DNA of 64,000 nucleotides from Aphanomyces cochlioides (taxonomy: Eukaryota; Oomycota; Saprolegniomycetes; Saprolegniales; Verrucalvaceae), in contig JAHQRK010000013.1 in NCBI GenBank assembly GCA_019828595.1, positions 1,643,501 through 1,707,500 on the forward strand. The letters run 5' to 3'. How positions within the stretch are numbered: position 1 is the stretch's first letter; every line of letters begins with the position of its first letter. The position numbers and the translations under genes are program-made. Below, piece after piece: positions 1 through 10,799 of the stretch. The notes beneath the pieces are model-generated. The model did no database searches and was not told the origin of the DNA. It worked only from the letters and a program-made list of their open reading frames with translations.

Positions 1-558
1 GTCTTCTTGGTCGAGCCTGGTGCCACACTCAAGAACGTCATCATTGGTGCCAACCAACGTGAAGGCGTCCACTGCGAAAGCCACGACTGCACGATTGAAA
101 ACGTCTGGTGGAACGATGTGTGTGAAGATGCTTTGACGATCAAGGGTGGCTCGGCGTCGAGTGTCGCCCGGGTCATTGGCGGTGGTGCTCGCAATGCCGA
201 GGACAAGATCATCCAACACAACGGTGCTGGTACGGTGTCGATCGAAGGCTTCTACGCCCAAGACTTTGGCAAACTCTACCGTTCGTGCGGTAGCTGCAAG
301 ACTCAAGTCCAACGCAAGGTGACCTTAACCAACGTGTATGCTGTGAACCCCAAGGTGACGTTGGTCGGTGTCAACAAGAACTACAACGACCAAGCCAAGT
401 TGACCAACGTCAAGGTCAAGACGAGCAAGAAGGCGGACAAGCAAGAAGTTTGCACGTGGTTCACCGCTGTCACCAAGGGTGAGCCCACCAAGCTCGGCAA
501 TGGCCCATCGCCTCCTCTCTGCCAATACTCGACGAGCGACGTCCAAGTGACTGCCTAG
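1..558 (+). CDS. Pectate lyase, family PL3 (5' partial)
   Basis: C-terminal part of a secreted pectate lyase, which cleaves polygalacturonate in plant cell walls by beta-elimination. The frame is open to the left window edge, so signal peptide and start lie outside. About 185 residues are visible. The stretch 'TLKNVIIGANQREGVHCES' followed by 'ENVWWNDVCEDAL' is the characteristic parallel beta-helix core of PL3 enzymes, with regularly spaced Cys (HCESHDC, CEDAL, SCGSC). The stop at 556-558 follows a Cys near the C-terminus, as expected for a disulphide-rich extracellular enzyme. It reads in one frame without introns. Its neighbour is another secreted protein, consistent with a small secretome cluster. 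Family assignment is firm; substrate range cannot be read from the fragment. Confidence 0.9.
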   Translation, partial: VFLVEPGATLKNVIIGANQREGVHCESHDCTIENVWWNDVCEDALTIKGGSASSVARVIGGGARNAEDKIIQHNGAGTVSIEGFYAQDFGKLYRSCGSCKTQVQRKVTLTNVYAVNPKVTLVGVNKNYNDQAKLTNVKVKTSKKADKQEVCTWFTAVTKGEPTKLGNGPSPPLCQYSTSDVQVTA

Positions 559-1306
559 ACGTATAAATCCTTGCTCCTGTGTCTTAATGATTTCTGTTCT
601 TGTACCAAGTTGTGTTGAAAACCCAAGCACCGAGTAGTCTCAAAGAGGCACGCGGTGAGCTACAGAAAAAGCGACGACCATCAAATTTGGTCATCAAACT
701 TGGAGTTGTTGGAACAAAAGGTTATAGACATTTGAATCGTGTGAAATTCATTTCAGCCTTGAACTTGAGCGATTGCAAGTGGATTTTTGAGCATGTCTAG
801 CACATTTACAATGCCAGTCAGAGCAATATGGACAACTGAGAGATCACGTCGCGGACGAGATTGAATGGTTATGTAAAGAAACCCTGGCATAAAGGTGCTT
901 GGGGTCGGAGCGACACCGTTTCTGTCCAGACATACATTTCTCCTGAATTTCCATCCTCGAGCTAGTTCACCACAGCATCAGCTACAAGTCGAGACAAGAA
1001 TGCCTCCCTTCGTCGAGCTTTCTTCCTGGATAGGGCTGTCTGCCTTGGTCATGCAAGCCCCACAGTATGCCCCCCCCCCCTTGCATTCGGGGGGGAGCTT
1101 GGGGGAAACGCTCAGTTGGAATTTCAAACTTGGATCTTCAAAGAAGTTAGCATAGGGCGATCTTCCTGCTAAGAACGCAGCGATTAAAGTTCTATCCATG
1201 GCAAAGCAGGAGCATGGGCGGTTGGCACTGTGGCACGAGATGATCTCACGAACAGCCCGTTGCAACATCAACCACATTGACCGATAAGCGCATTGTGACT
1301 TTGACC
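559..1306. other. Intergenic; C11/G7 tract pair
   Basis: No convincing gene. The one striking feature is a run of 11 C (1070-1080) followed after 8 nt by 7 G (1089-1095) and then 5 G (1101-1105). It could form a GC hairpin or a G-quadruplex. Small frames in this stretch lack any recognisable domain. Confidence 0.5.
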
Positions 1307-2479
1307 ATGCTCTGCTTGCTTGCTCTCTTGCATTGTGTTTTGCTCTTCTTTCAAGCCCGCGCTGAGTTTATTCCGCTCTCGTTTGGCGTTGGCAGGTGTT
1401 CTCTGGGCGATTATCCGCCTGCAACCAACCATGCGTCGTGCAATGTCGCCGCGTATCGGTACACGATCGATTTGGTTCAAGGTCCGTTTGCCATCCTCCG
1501 CTTCAGCTCTTTCTTTCTCCCCGACGACGATTTTGTCATTGTGCGATCGCTCGATGCCAACAGCTCCAAGAAGCTTCGTCTCTCTGGTCGCAACCACCGC
1601 GGGGCATTTGACACCCCACCGATTGTCGCCAACAGCATTGCGATCGAGCTGTACACTCGAGCTCCCAATGCGTCCTCCCACTCGTGCTATGGCTTTCAAG
1701 TGAGTGGTTACACATCCAACTTGATGGAGGAAGCCCATCAAGAAAGTCTCTGTGGCGGCGTCGATCGGACGCTCGAAGCTCCTTGCTACAAGTATAACAC
1801 GCTCATGTTTGCAAGATCTGACGCCGTTGCGAGGCTCCTCATCAACAAAAACGGCGCATACACAGCGTGCACAGGCTGGCTGCTTGGCTCCGAAGGCCAT
1901 TTGATCACGTACAGAGACTGCATCAGCGCCCAAGAGCACACGCATCGAATGCAAGTTGATTTCAATGCCCAAGCACCGACTTGTCCGTCCAAAGCCGGCG
2001 ATATCGTTTGCACAAAGCCCATGGCGTGTGGTAAGGCAAGTGACACGTATATTGGCTCTCCTCGGCTTGTCGTTTCCAGCGCTACGTTCAATTATACGAT
2101 CATCCAGCTAGACAAAACCCTCGCAGACAAGTATCGCTACTTGAAACTGCGTGTGGCGGGGCCAGTCCTGTCAGAATCCATCTACATTGTCCAGCATCCC
2201 CTCGGCTATGGGAAGAGAATTTCCGACAAGACCGCGACGGGGAAAGCCACGATCGAGGCCACGAATGGCAAAGACGCGGCGTATCGCTTGGACACTCAGG
2301 GCATGTCGAGCGGCTCGCCGGTTTTGAGCTCGACAGACCACACTGTGGTCGCGATGCACTATGGCGGATTGGCGGCGTGCCCCAACTTTGGTATTCGAAG
2401 CGATGTGATCGTCAGCGATCTACAAGCACGCAAGATCAACATCCCGAACGCGTTTGTGTACACCGTTGCAGATGCCTAA
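1307..2479 (+). CDS. Secreted trypsin-fold protein, probable pseudoprotease
   Basis: 390 residues, single exon. The ATG at 1307 is chosen because it begins a clean signal peptide (MLCLLALLHCVLLFFQARA) and cleavage after ARA is plausible. The frame stays open 10 codons upstream but without ATG. The N-terminal half (about 20-160) is unrecognised. The C-terminal half (about 165-390) has a trypsin/Glu-endopeptidase fold signature: 'CTGWLLGSEGHLIT' before the catalytic-His position, 'NYTIIQLD' at the Asp position, and 'GMSSGSPVL' around the nucleophile, then 'VVAMHYGG'. Relatives usually have H-C after the first motif and D-Y at the second. Here the sequence reads 'YRDC' and 'NYT', so His is Asp and Asp is Asn while the Ser is kept. 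It is therefore probably secreted but proteolytically inactive. It follows the pectate lyase on the same strand. Confidence 0.8.
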   Translation: MLCLLALLHCVLLFFQARAEFIPLSFGVGRCSLGDYPPATNHASCNVAAYRYTIDLVQGPFAILRFSSFFLPDDDFVIVRSLDANSSKKLRLSGRNHRGAFDTPPIVANSIAIELYTRAPNASSHSCYGFQVSGYTSNLMEEAHQESLCGGVDRTLEAPCYKYNTLMFARSDAVARLLINKNGAYTACTGWLLGSEGHLITYRDCISAQEHTHRMQVDFNAQAPTCPSKAGDIVCTKPMACGKASDTYIGSPRLVVSSATFNYTIIQLDKTLADKYRYLKLRVAGPVLSESIYIVQHPLGYGKRISDKTATGKATIEATNGKDAAYRLDTQGMSSGSPVLSSTDHTVVAMHYGGLAACPNFGIRSDVIVSDLQARKINIPNAFVYTVADA

Positions 2480-4045
2480 CGTGTCAATCATCTATTCTTG
2501 CATGTGCATTGACGAGGACGATCGAGGAAAGAGTTGGGGCATCAAAAAAGGTTTCCTCTTCAAAAGTTTGACTTCAGGGGCTTCCAGGGGGACTTTGGAG
2601 CAGCCTTCGAGACTCACAGTGTATGGATCTCATAGATCTAATTCATGCCACGGCGGCGAGTAGATCAAAATGCCGTCAATGAGCTTGGAGAAAAAGCTGC
2701 CGGTCCTTGGTTTAACTCTCACTGAACTAGGGCAAGGAGACGGGAACTTTGGGGAGCAGCAGCGGCCACCTTCTTGGACATTTGAGGGCACCATGGGTTA
2801 TCGCAGCGACTTCCCCAACAGAATGTCCCGTCAGGTGCACAATGAAAGATGCATACGGAGAAAGAAGTCCAATAAAACCAGGGGGAGGGCGACCAACGAG
2901 CTTGCTACGAGACGATGAGGGGTTTCAACGCGTGGTGTGTCGAGGATTACAATCGATTGCGCCAATTCGGTGTGTATTCGTTAGGTAAGCGAGAAGCATT
3001 TCAGTGAAATTTGTTGTGAGGATGCGACTCAAGCTCTTTCTTTTGGCACTAATGTTGCACACTCCGCGATGTGTACTACCTCTATATAACGACACATAAA
3101 ATTAGTGATGTTAAAAATTTAATACAAAATACATTCAAAAATTATAGTGACATATATCAAACTAGGTCATTAAAGCAAGGTATATTTTGTGTGCAATGTT
3201 TAAGAGGTGTAATAGCACCCACATTTGCTGCAGGTGGTTTCACCTTGTTGCTACGCATATCTTACCGAGCGTAAACGCACTTGCAACACATTTCGAGCGT
3301 GGATGAGCTTGGATTATGGTGGTTCTACTTGGCTATAACAATGATGTCACTATTTGAAACGGCGATGTCACTATGACAACATCACGACACCATGTATTCA
3401 CAACCAAGCGACGCGTGGCTGTGTTCCATTTCAGCTTCAAACACAAACAAAGACGCTTTGTCCCATGATGTTTCTCTCTTCTGAGCGTTGAATCGGTCGT
3501 TTTTCCATTGGAATCCCGGCGACGTCTGTGGAATTTGTTGGTGTGTCACTATTCAACATGTCACTATTTACAGTTCCGTTGATTGCATAAACAGTTACCA
3601 AATGGTACAAACTCATCTTGAAGTTGGGCCAAACCCCCCAATGGATCGGAATGGGGCAAATTCCCTCACGCTTCGTCTACCTGAGGACGCCACCAAAGAC
3701 GCATCCAGACGTGTCTCCCAGCGTTTAGCAACTTATCCACTTGTTCGAGCTCTTTGCGATATGCTCGTTTGTGTGCTGCATCGTTGTCGCGAGATTTTTG
3801 CGCATGTCTCTCTCCCACCGTATAAATCAAGCCAGAGTTTGCCCCACGCAGTTCCAACGCTCCTCCTTGCTTCTATCCTCCACTACCGAGCGCGCAGCTT
3901 GCGGTCACGGTATCTCTAAGCCTTTGTGGCTGTAAATCCACCGAAAGAACGAGATGCCATCGCAGCGCCGTGTCGCCAACATGTCTCCAACATGGTGATC
4001 CAGTGACAGAGGATTTGTCCCACAATTGCATATGCTCCGTTGCAG
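2480..4045. other. Intergenic, AT-rich middle, short dispersed repeat
   Basis: No gene recognised. 3080-3250 is AT-rich. The 9-10-mer TGTCACTAT(T) occurs four times in the same orientation, starting at 3345, 3366, 3544 and 3559. Short open frames here show no family resemblance. Confidence 0.4.
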
Positions 4046-4384
4046 ATGATGACACCCGTCATTCATTTTGCAACTTTGGCGATGGACGGAGCGAGTGTGT
4101 TGACGCTTTTCGACGCTTTCCGCGCGCTCAGAGACGTTTTCGCCGCGTCGATGCATCTCCAGGCCGTGGTTTACGTGCTCCTAGGCGCTGGTTTGATGAG
4201 CGTCTATGTCTACTGCGTCACGAGCTTTGATCGAATGATGCGGCGGAAACACTTGGCGTCGCAGCTCAAATCGTACGCACAAATGCTCAAGGAAGAGCGG
4301 CGGCATCGACTCAAGAACCTCAAACGATTAGAACCCATTCCAGAACACGACAGCGTCTGCTTAACGATGCCACCTCGATCGTAG
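4046..4384 (+). CDS. Small single-pass membrane protein, unknown
   Basis: 112 residues from ATG 4046 (a second ATG follows at once at 4049). I do not recognise a family. Residues about 35-60 ('AVVYVLLGAGLMSVYVYCV') form one strong membrane segment. It is followed by a basic, helical cytosolic-type tail rich in Lys/Arg/Glu ('KEERRHRLKNLKRLE'), fitting a tail-in membrane protein. Supporting points are the ordered hydrophobic/charged layout and reasonable codon use. Against it are the short length and the lack of a known relative. A 5' exon upstream is possible. Confidence 0.4.
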   Translation: MMTPVIHFATLAMDGASVLTLFDAFRALRDVFAASMHLQAVVYVLLGAGLMSVYVYCVTSFDRMMRRKHLASQLKSYAQMLKEERRHRLKNLKRLEPIPEHDSVCLTMPPRS

Positions 4385-5141
4385 AGTAGTGGCCATCGAG
4401 ACGCCACCGACAAGACTCTCTCCTTAATTTATCGCATAAACATGACATTTAGCTTGACGAAGCGCGTCACTCTCTCAGCTTGTACTACGCACAACATGGT
4501 GACGAACTCTCTTTGATTGGGAATGTCATCCTACGTGCCATTGCTTGTGATGATAGAGCCCTTCAAGATGCAACGAGGTTCCGTTGGATAAAGATTCACT
4601 GGTTTTAAGAACGTAGTATAATAGTGACGTCCACTAATAGGAGTAAATGCAATATTTTTGTTTGATTTGAGTGACATAGTTCCTAAAGTCAAGGAATAGT
4701 AATTTCGGATGAAAAGTTGAGATTCCAACAAGGGGACAACTTCATCTAGAAGGAGAAGACGTCCTCTGCACGAATATCTACAGACGATGCTATAGAAGAG
4801 CTCAAGGGGACGTTGATATCGTTGGTTCAGTGTAGCTTAGACACCCCCTGGCTTTAGAATCAAGTGTGGAAATCGACAGATTTGCGTATGACCATTTTCA
4901 AGCGAAAATCATTGAAACCGTCATTGACATGCTCGGGGACGACGAGGATGCATGGGGCAATTGCAGGGCTCTTTCTTGGACTTGCTACAACTTAACGTGG
5001 CGAGCATGATGTTTTCAAGTCTTACCAGCCCCCGCGAGAATATGTTTCCACCATGTCTACCTCATGTAAAGACCTCTAAAGATCCATCCAACGGCCTGCA
5101 TTGTGGGTTTCTTGTTGCTCTAAATGACGAAGTTGATGATT
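4385..5141. other. Intergenic
   Basis: No gene, RNA or repeat that I can support. It separates the small membrane ORF from the 3' end of the pseudouridine synthase gene on the other strand. Confidence 0.4.
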
Positions 5142-6222
5142 TTATTCAAGAGGCTTGGGATGGACTTCCAAGACACTTCCTTTGGACAAGTCTGCAAGGC
5201 GGTAAGGGCCATAGGCAACGCGAATGAGTCGTTTGACGATGAGACGAACGTGGGCCATGGCTTTTCGCACTTCTCGGTTCTATCAACATGTTTTTCCAGG
5301 GGCTGCCACGTCATTTAGCGATTCATACCTTGCCTTCTGTTAATTTTACTTGGAGCCATGAATCTTTGTCTTTGGTCGACTCAATCTTGACGTGAATCGG
5401 TCTGTATTTGACCCCATCCACTGTTGCGCCTCGTGCTAATTCGTCAATCTTTGACTGCAACATCTAAAAAAAATTGTGAGCTAAAGCTAATGAAAAGAGG
5501 ACCGACTTGGCCACGCACAAGGACGCGATACGTCCGCTGGACTGCTTGCTTGGGGTGCTCTAAAAGCCGAGCGTAGTCGCCGTCGTTGGTCAAGAGCAGC
5601 AAGCCTTCTGTATTGAAATCTAGACGACCCTGTAGTCCAGAGTAAGCGTTAATAAAGACAGTATAGGAGTTCTTACCACAGCCATCAAGTGTGCATCGAT
5701 GCCCATGCGTTTGATGCGATCCATGATAGTCGGTCGTCCTTGAGGATCGTTGGTCGTAACAAGTTCCTACCGAGGGCTCAAGCAAGTTCCAAATGAATGA
5801 ACGTACCCCAGGGAGTTTGTGAGCAATCCAGACGCGGCGTTTCATCGGTTTGGCTGGTAAAAGTTTTTCGTCTACAGCAATAATGTCCTGCATGGTTACA
5901 TTGTGAGCCACGCGATCGACCTACAAACTGACACGTTAGAGAGTTGCAGTATCAGGCCAAGTACCGCCACGCCGTTGACTTGAACACGGCCTTCTGCGAT
6001 GATTTTCTCGGCGTCTCGGCGAGAACTGACACCAGCCATAGCCAAGCGTTTGGCTAACCGCATTGAATCTTCCTCCTTTTGAAGAGAAATTGCGCTTTGG
6101 CCAGCGGTTGCAGTCGAAGGCTTGGGTTTAAAGTGCCGCTGAGTCTTGGCTGCGATCTCTTGCGGTGTCAATCGCGTGCTTTTGATCGAGATGCATCGAC
6201 GGAAGAGTTGTGCCACCAACAT
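5142..6222 (-). CDS. RluB/RsuA-type pseudouridine synthase, six exons
   Basis: Converts uridine to pseudouridine in rRNA. A basic, hydroxylated N-terminus ([18 protein letters not shown]) suggests import into mitochondria. Exons on the - strand: 6222-5965, 5920-5807, 5766-5677, 5629-5507, 5463-5329, 5279-5142. Introns are 40-49 nt, all GT-AG and all phase 0. The spliced product is 285 residues. An S4 RNA-binding domain (about 53-90, '[20 protein letters not shown]') precedes the synthase domain. The latter has '[16 protein letters not shown]', whose Asp is the catalytic residue, then 'TYRVLVRGQ', '[13 protein letters not shown]' and '[15 protein letters not shown]' at the end. All family blocks are present and in order, so it looks functional. 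The domain order matches RluB/RsuA; which rRNA it modifies cannot be told. Confidence 0.92.
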
Positions 6223-7274
6223 GATTTTGAATGGTCATCTTGGGGATGCAATCATCCGGATATTGATATCCGGATAATTTAACCTTAAAATTTATATAAG
6301 TACTTAACACCAGAACTTACATATTATTACATATGTTGCATTGTGATATATCTATTTTGCACTTGTTTCTAGTATAAGTACAGTATTGTCAATTCCGGCC
6401 AAATTTGCAGGTTTCGATTGATTTGACACCTTGTGAGAAATCGCTCAAGAATCGACCATTTAACCTTTTTGGCCAAATTTACGATAAACAAGATCTACTT
6501 GCACCCTAGAACACTCGAATGGAACGTTGCAACGCGCCAATAAACGCCTGTGAGCGTTTACCACTGCTTGTATGTTTACTTCATGGCAATCAAATGCTTG
6601 GCGATGTCCGCTCGCTTCGTACGCTAGAGAGCTGTGCGCGGTAGACCAACCTGGTGACGCTCTGGTGGGGATGCTAACGGACCTAAGAGATGATTTCAAA
6701 AGCTATTGGATGCAATTCTTGCCATGTACCAAGCGTTGATTTGGTCGATGCATCAATACGACAAGACATTTGCCCCAAAATTGAGACAAGTCTGATTGGC
6801 TGAAACAACCCATAGGTTCCTCGAAAACCTCTTAATATTAATTATTATATGTTTTCACAGTTCTGCGTGATTCCTTTATCGATTTGACTTATCGATTCAA
6901 TCAATCGATCTTGGAAATTTTGAGTAAAACGCGCAATATAAACTAAGCGAATAAATACAATTGTTCTGGGTCCATGAACCACTCGCCCTTTTGAGGCTTT
7001 GAGCTTCATGGCTGAGAGTTTTGGAGCTACATGAAGCTCACTGCAAAGTTAATGTACTCTAGAAAAGGGGTAGAAGCTAGTTGTTTGCAACGTCGTTGCT
7101 TTGGAGAAGTAGAATGGAATGTGTGGCCATCCCCTTGCTATAACCACCAAAACAAAGAGTTGAACAATGAGGGGGGCTCAGAAGTTTGGACTCAGGAAGC
7201 GCCAGGGTAATAGAGATAGGTACTCGATTTTTTCCGTGAGGGCAAGGAGACAGGTAGAAGCTATCAGGGTATAT
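6223..7274. other. Intergenic, AT-rich
   Basis: No gene recognised. It holds AT-rich stretches near 6280-6380 and 6830-6960. It lies between the start of the pseudouridine synthase and the 3' end of the helicase gene. Confidence 0.4.
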
Positions 7275-10200
7275 TTAATTGGCATAGGGGAAGAACGAAT
7301 GCATCGTTTTGGGTTTCTTCGTCCTCCACGCCGACGGTTTATCTTTCACCGATGCTTTCTTGGTTGTTTTTGGCGCAACTGGCTCTGGAATATATTGCAA
7401 TGTTGGGTCGGCTGCCACGCGAGTAAAGAAGTCTCGGACACTTTCCAGCGCTTCCTCTGTCTTTTCAAACTCTTGGCAGTGACCTCGTGTCCACTTGGAC
7501 AGCTGATGCGTATACCTGTCACCTCTACAACGTCCATGAATGGAACATCCAAGAAGGGTGTCATCGTACTGGTATCGAGAGTCCACGAGAAGAATCGCTC
7601 CATAGTCGAGGCGATGGCGAATACAACGCCCCAGAGCTTGATTTAGCGCTCGAAATGCTTGATGCTCGTACCAAACGCGACCAGGAGCACATGTCTTATC
7701 GTATTGCGCTCGTTCGTTTTGATATGCCTACGAAATAAACGTAGGAAACACAGAAGGGGATGGATTTGCCAGACTTGTTTGAGTGCGATTTGTTGCTCTT
7801 TGATATTAGGAAACGGAATGCCAACACAAATGACAGCTCTTGCGTTGTCGTTGGAAAAATCAATGCCTTCGCTAACTTTGCCACGAAAGACTGCAAAGAA
7901 GAACGCCCCTGTTTTGCTAAATGACGCGTTTATACAATAATCACGAGGAAGAAGGAATACCTTGCTCCAGGAGCGCGACTTCCTTGAATACATGTCTTGA
8001 AATCATCCAAGAGAGCGTCGAAATCTTTTCCAGCAGCTCGTGGCTCAACAAAAATGGTCTTGGTTTCTTCAATTTGACTCAGTAAACCCGTCGCTCGCCA
8101 GCGATCATGGAGCAGGGTAAGGAATCGATAAGATGGGAGAAATATCAACACGCCACCGGGGACAATTTGACATGCACTAAAAAATATCATGAGGAAGTCA
8201 ATCGCATTTTCCACTAAGTAGTACTTGAGTGCAAGCTCTCCAAGCGAGTCTTGATAGTTCAAAGCTTGTTGGTTAGCGTACGTCGCACTGAAATCACGAT
8301 GTTTCGGGGGCCCTCGAACGACCTACGCCATTTCAAAATCGTAAGCAAACCAGGAGTCATTCAGCTTCTACCGAGCCAAACCAGACTTGTTTCTGCATAT
8401 TTACAACGTGGTTTGCCTCTAAGGTAATGGGAAACGTTGTGCCAAGTTCCCCAGCAAAGGTCGTCATTGGGCTAAGTGTTCCTGACGTCAGAATGACACT
8501 GCGAGTCTATAATTCGATCAATTGTTGAGTTTTGTAACAGTGGAATCGATGATCTTACATTGGACGTGATGTCGCTAAAGGCGACGCCAGCATAGAGGCA
8601 CCAAATGCAAGCCTTGTAGACCCATTCGTTGCTTTTCTTGCCAAAGCCGCGCTGTTTGACCGCAGCAAGTTTGAAATCGTTGACGTACTTGAGATTGTCT
8701 CTGAATAAATACCCCGCGACGGACAAGATGCCAGACACCACGCTCATCACCGCGTTTCCAACTTTAACTAAGACATACAAATTAGCGAATACGTTTGCCA
8801 AACTACAAAATTACTCTTTTGACTTGGTTCTCTCTCGACCGCAAGCTCATCGTCACCGTCACCTCTTTCATCCGTCGCGACTGGCAAATAAATCAGAACA
8901 GTGATCAAGGAATTGTGCGACGTACTCATTTCATACGCCATTTTAAAATCGGCCAACGTTGTCGGCGTTAAGCTACAATACTCGGCAAGGACCACGATGG
9001 CATCTGTACCATTCCACTGCCGCGTTTCGTACTCGTAGCTACGGAAAATTGAACATTAACTACTGTCCATCGAGAAAGACATCGAATTTTACCCCATGGG
9101 TTTGAGCATTGATTCCGAATTTGACAGCCATTGAAACCATCCTTGGACAAGTTTGCGCAAAATTGCGAGGTTTTGCTTGTATGATGGCTCTTTCGATCGT
9201 TGTAGTGCGGTGTTGATGATCTTTAAACATTCGTCGAGCATGTCAAAGCTCAGCTCGAGCGACGCGGCGTCGCGACAAACGTCTTCAATATTGTGAGCTT
9301 CATCAAAGATTACTACAGCATTTTTCAAGTTGATTGCACACGATGAGCGAATTTCAGGATGTATAATATAATTGTACGGACAAAATACTAGCTCATCGCT
9401 ATTAGAGAGAGAATGGAAGTGAAATAACGTACTGATTTCAGCGCTTTCTTGCTGTCCTCTTGCGAAAAAGTACGGACATTCGCGGTGGGTTTCTCCCAGC
9501 TCGACTAAGTCCTCAATATCCCACACTGACGGGGTATAATTCCGGAGTTCGTTGCGCTGAGTGCCCTTGGTTTGAAAACGACAGTTGCGAGCGTCTAGAA
9601 GATCTGAACAAGCATCATTGAGCGCACCAGCCTCTTCTTTTCGCACGCTCGGATGAATACAGTAATGTTTTTTCGCCCCCAGGAGTGTCATTTTGATCCG
9701 CGATGCAAACGGACACTTTTTGAGTTCCTGAATGACCTACAGAAGTGTCCAACAAGTCAATAATTGGGGCGAGGAATATGCTAGAGTACTTGGGATAGCT
9801 GGGAATGTGTCCGAGAGCAAAAATAAATCTGTGGTGTGCGTTCTCGCTTTGGAGCTTCTTCCATTTCTGCCGGGGGGATATCTGGGGTTTTGGCAACGTT
9901 AGATACTAGTGATGGCGTTGTAATCGATAGTTTGACAGGCGAGTCGTGAGGCAGTACAGCTCCATACAAAGGACGTTTCTTCGGCCGTTGTATTTGTGAA
10001 AAGGAAATTGGCTCCAGTTCGTCGTCGTCATTATCACTTTTGTCAATGGCAATCATTGGGTTTTTCTTCTCAGAATCCCCGCTAAAAGCGGAAGGTGCAG
10101 ATGACTGTGGATTTTCTCTGCCATCAATGGCTTGTTGCATGTTGTCGTGCGGACTGTACTTGAATTGTTCAAACGTCTGGCCATTCTCTCTCGCTGCAGC

Positions 10201-10494
10201 CCGTTTGGCTTCATATTCGAGTTTCTTTGTAATATAGGCATTGATCTGGACTTGGTGAGCTTCCATGAGCTCGTTGGTATGCTGTTGATGCCACGCCATG
10301 GACGCACAGAGGAGCGCGAGAGTTTTTCCAGATCCAGTGGGGCTTTCAAGCAGCGCATTTTGTTGCTTCTTCATCGCTATTAGAACTTTGTTCATGACAG
10401 CAAATTGCGCTGGAAAGGGTTTCTTTCCTTCTGGGAACTCTACTTTGTAGCCCATGATCATAAACCCAGGCTTCTCTTCATATTTGACATCCAT
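7275..10494 (-). CDS. BRIP1: FANCJ/BRIP1-type Fe-S DNA helicase
   Basis: XPD-family superfamily 2 5'-3' DNA helicase of the FANCJ/BRIP1 type, acting in the nucleus on cross-link repair and G-quadruplex unwinding. The ATG at 10494 begins MDVKYEE; the frame upstream to 10578 has only GTG. Motif order: Walker A '[16 protein letters not shown]', '[13 protein letters not shown]', then four Fe-S cysteines (in HYC, DAC, NC and ECPYF), DEAH box '[12 protein letters not shown]', '[13 protein letters not shown]', '[10 protein letters not shown]', '[11 protein letters not shown]', and '[19 protein letters not shown]'. Coding blocks are interrupted by several short introns; the first is at 9789-9735 (GT...AG, after SQLSQ) and others were not all resolved. 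The C-terminus ends in a basic stretch and 'TMHSFF', resembling a PCNA-binding box. FANCJ is preferred over RTEL1 because of the '[10 protein letters not shown]...CPYF' block and the long insert between Walker A and motif Ia. Confidence 0.9.
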
Positions 10495-10799
10495 CGAGGC
10501 CAGCGACTTTGGCGCACTTTGCCGCCAAGTTTGTAAATTGAAAAAAGACCGCCTCGGATAAAAAAATAAGCCAATCACAGGCCGTCAGTTCATTTTCTAT
10601 GGAGTTCGGTGTATTGCGGACTATTCTAACGTCGAAGGTGTGTAGGGGTTAAGGGGTGTAGGGGTTAGGAATCAAACATTCTGTTGTCAGAACGGACAAC
10701 ACGGCACAAGCTCGCATCCCACCCGATCTCTTGAAGTCAAGCATCTCTGCGGCAAGACAAGGCCAATACGTAAAGTCTTGACGGACATTTGACTGTACG
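10495..10799. promoter_or_regulatory. Divergent promoter region with G-rich direct repeat
   Basis: 305 bp between the divergent helicase and membrane-protein starts, so it must hold both promoters unless one is distant. It contains a 12-nt direct repeat, GTGTAGGGGTTA, at 10640-10651 and 10656-10667. With the intervening AAGGGG this gives three GGGG runs, a possible G-quadruplex. Whether it regulates either gene is inference. Confidence 0.35.

Noticed and set aside
9089..9691. Possible loss of an Fe-S cysteine in the FANCJ-type helicase
   Set aside because: Aligning with the HxC...EKC...SCxF...CPY pattern of the family accounts for all four cysteines.
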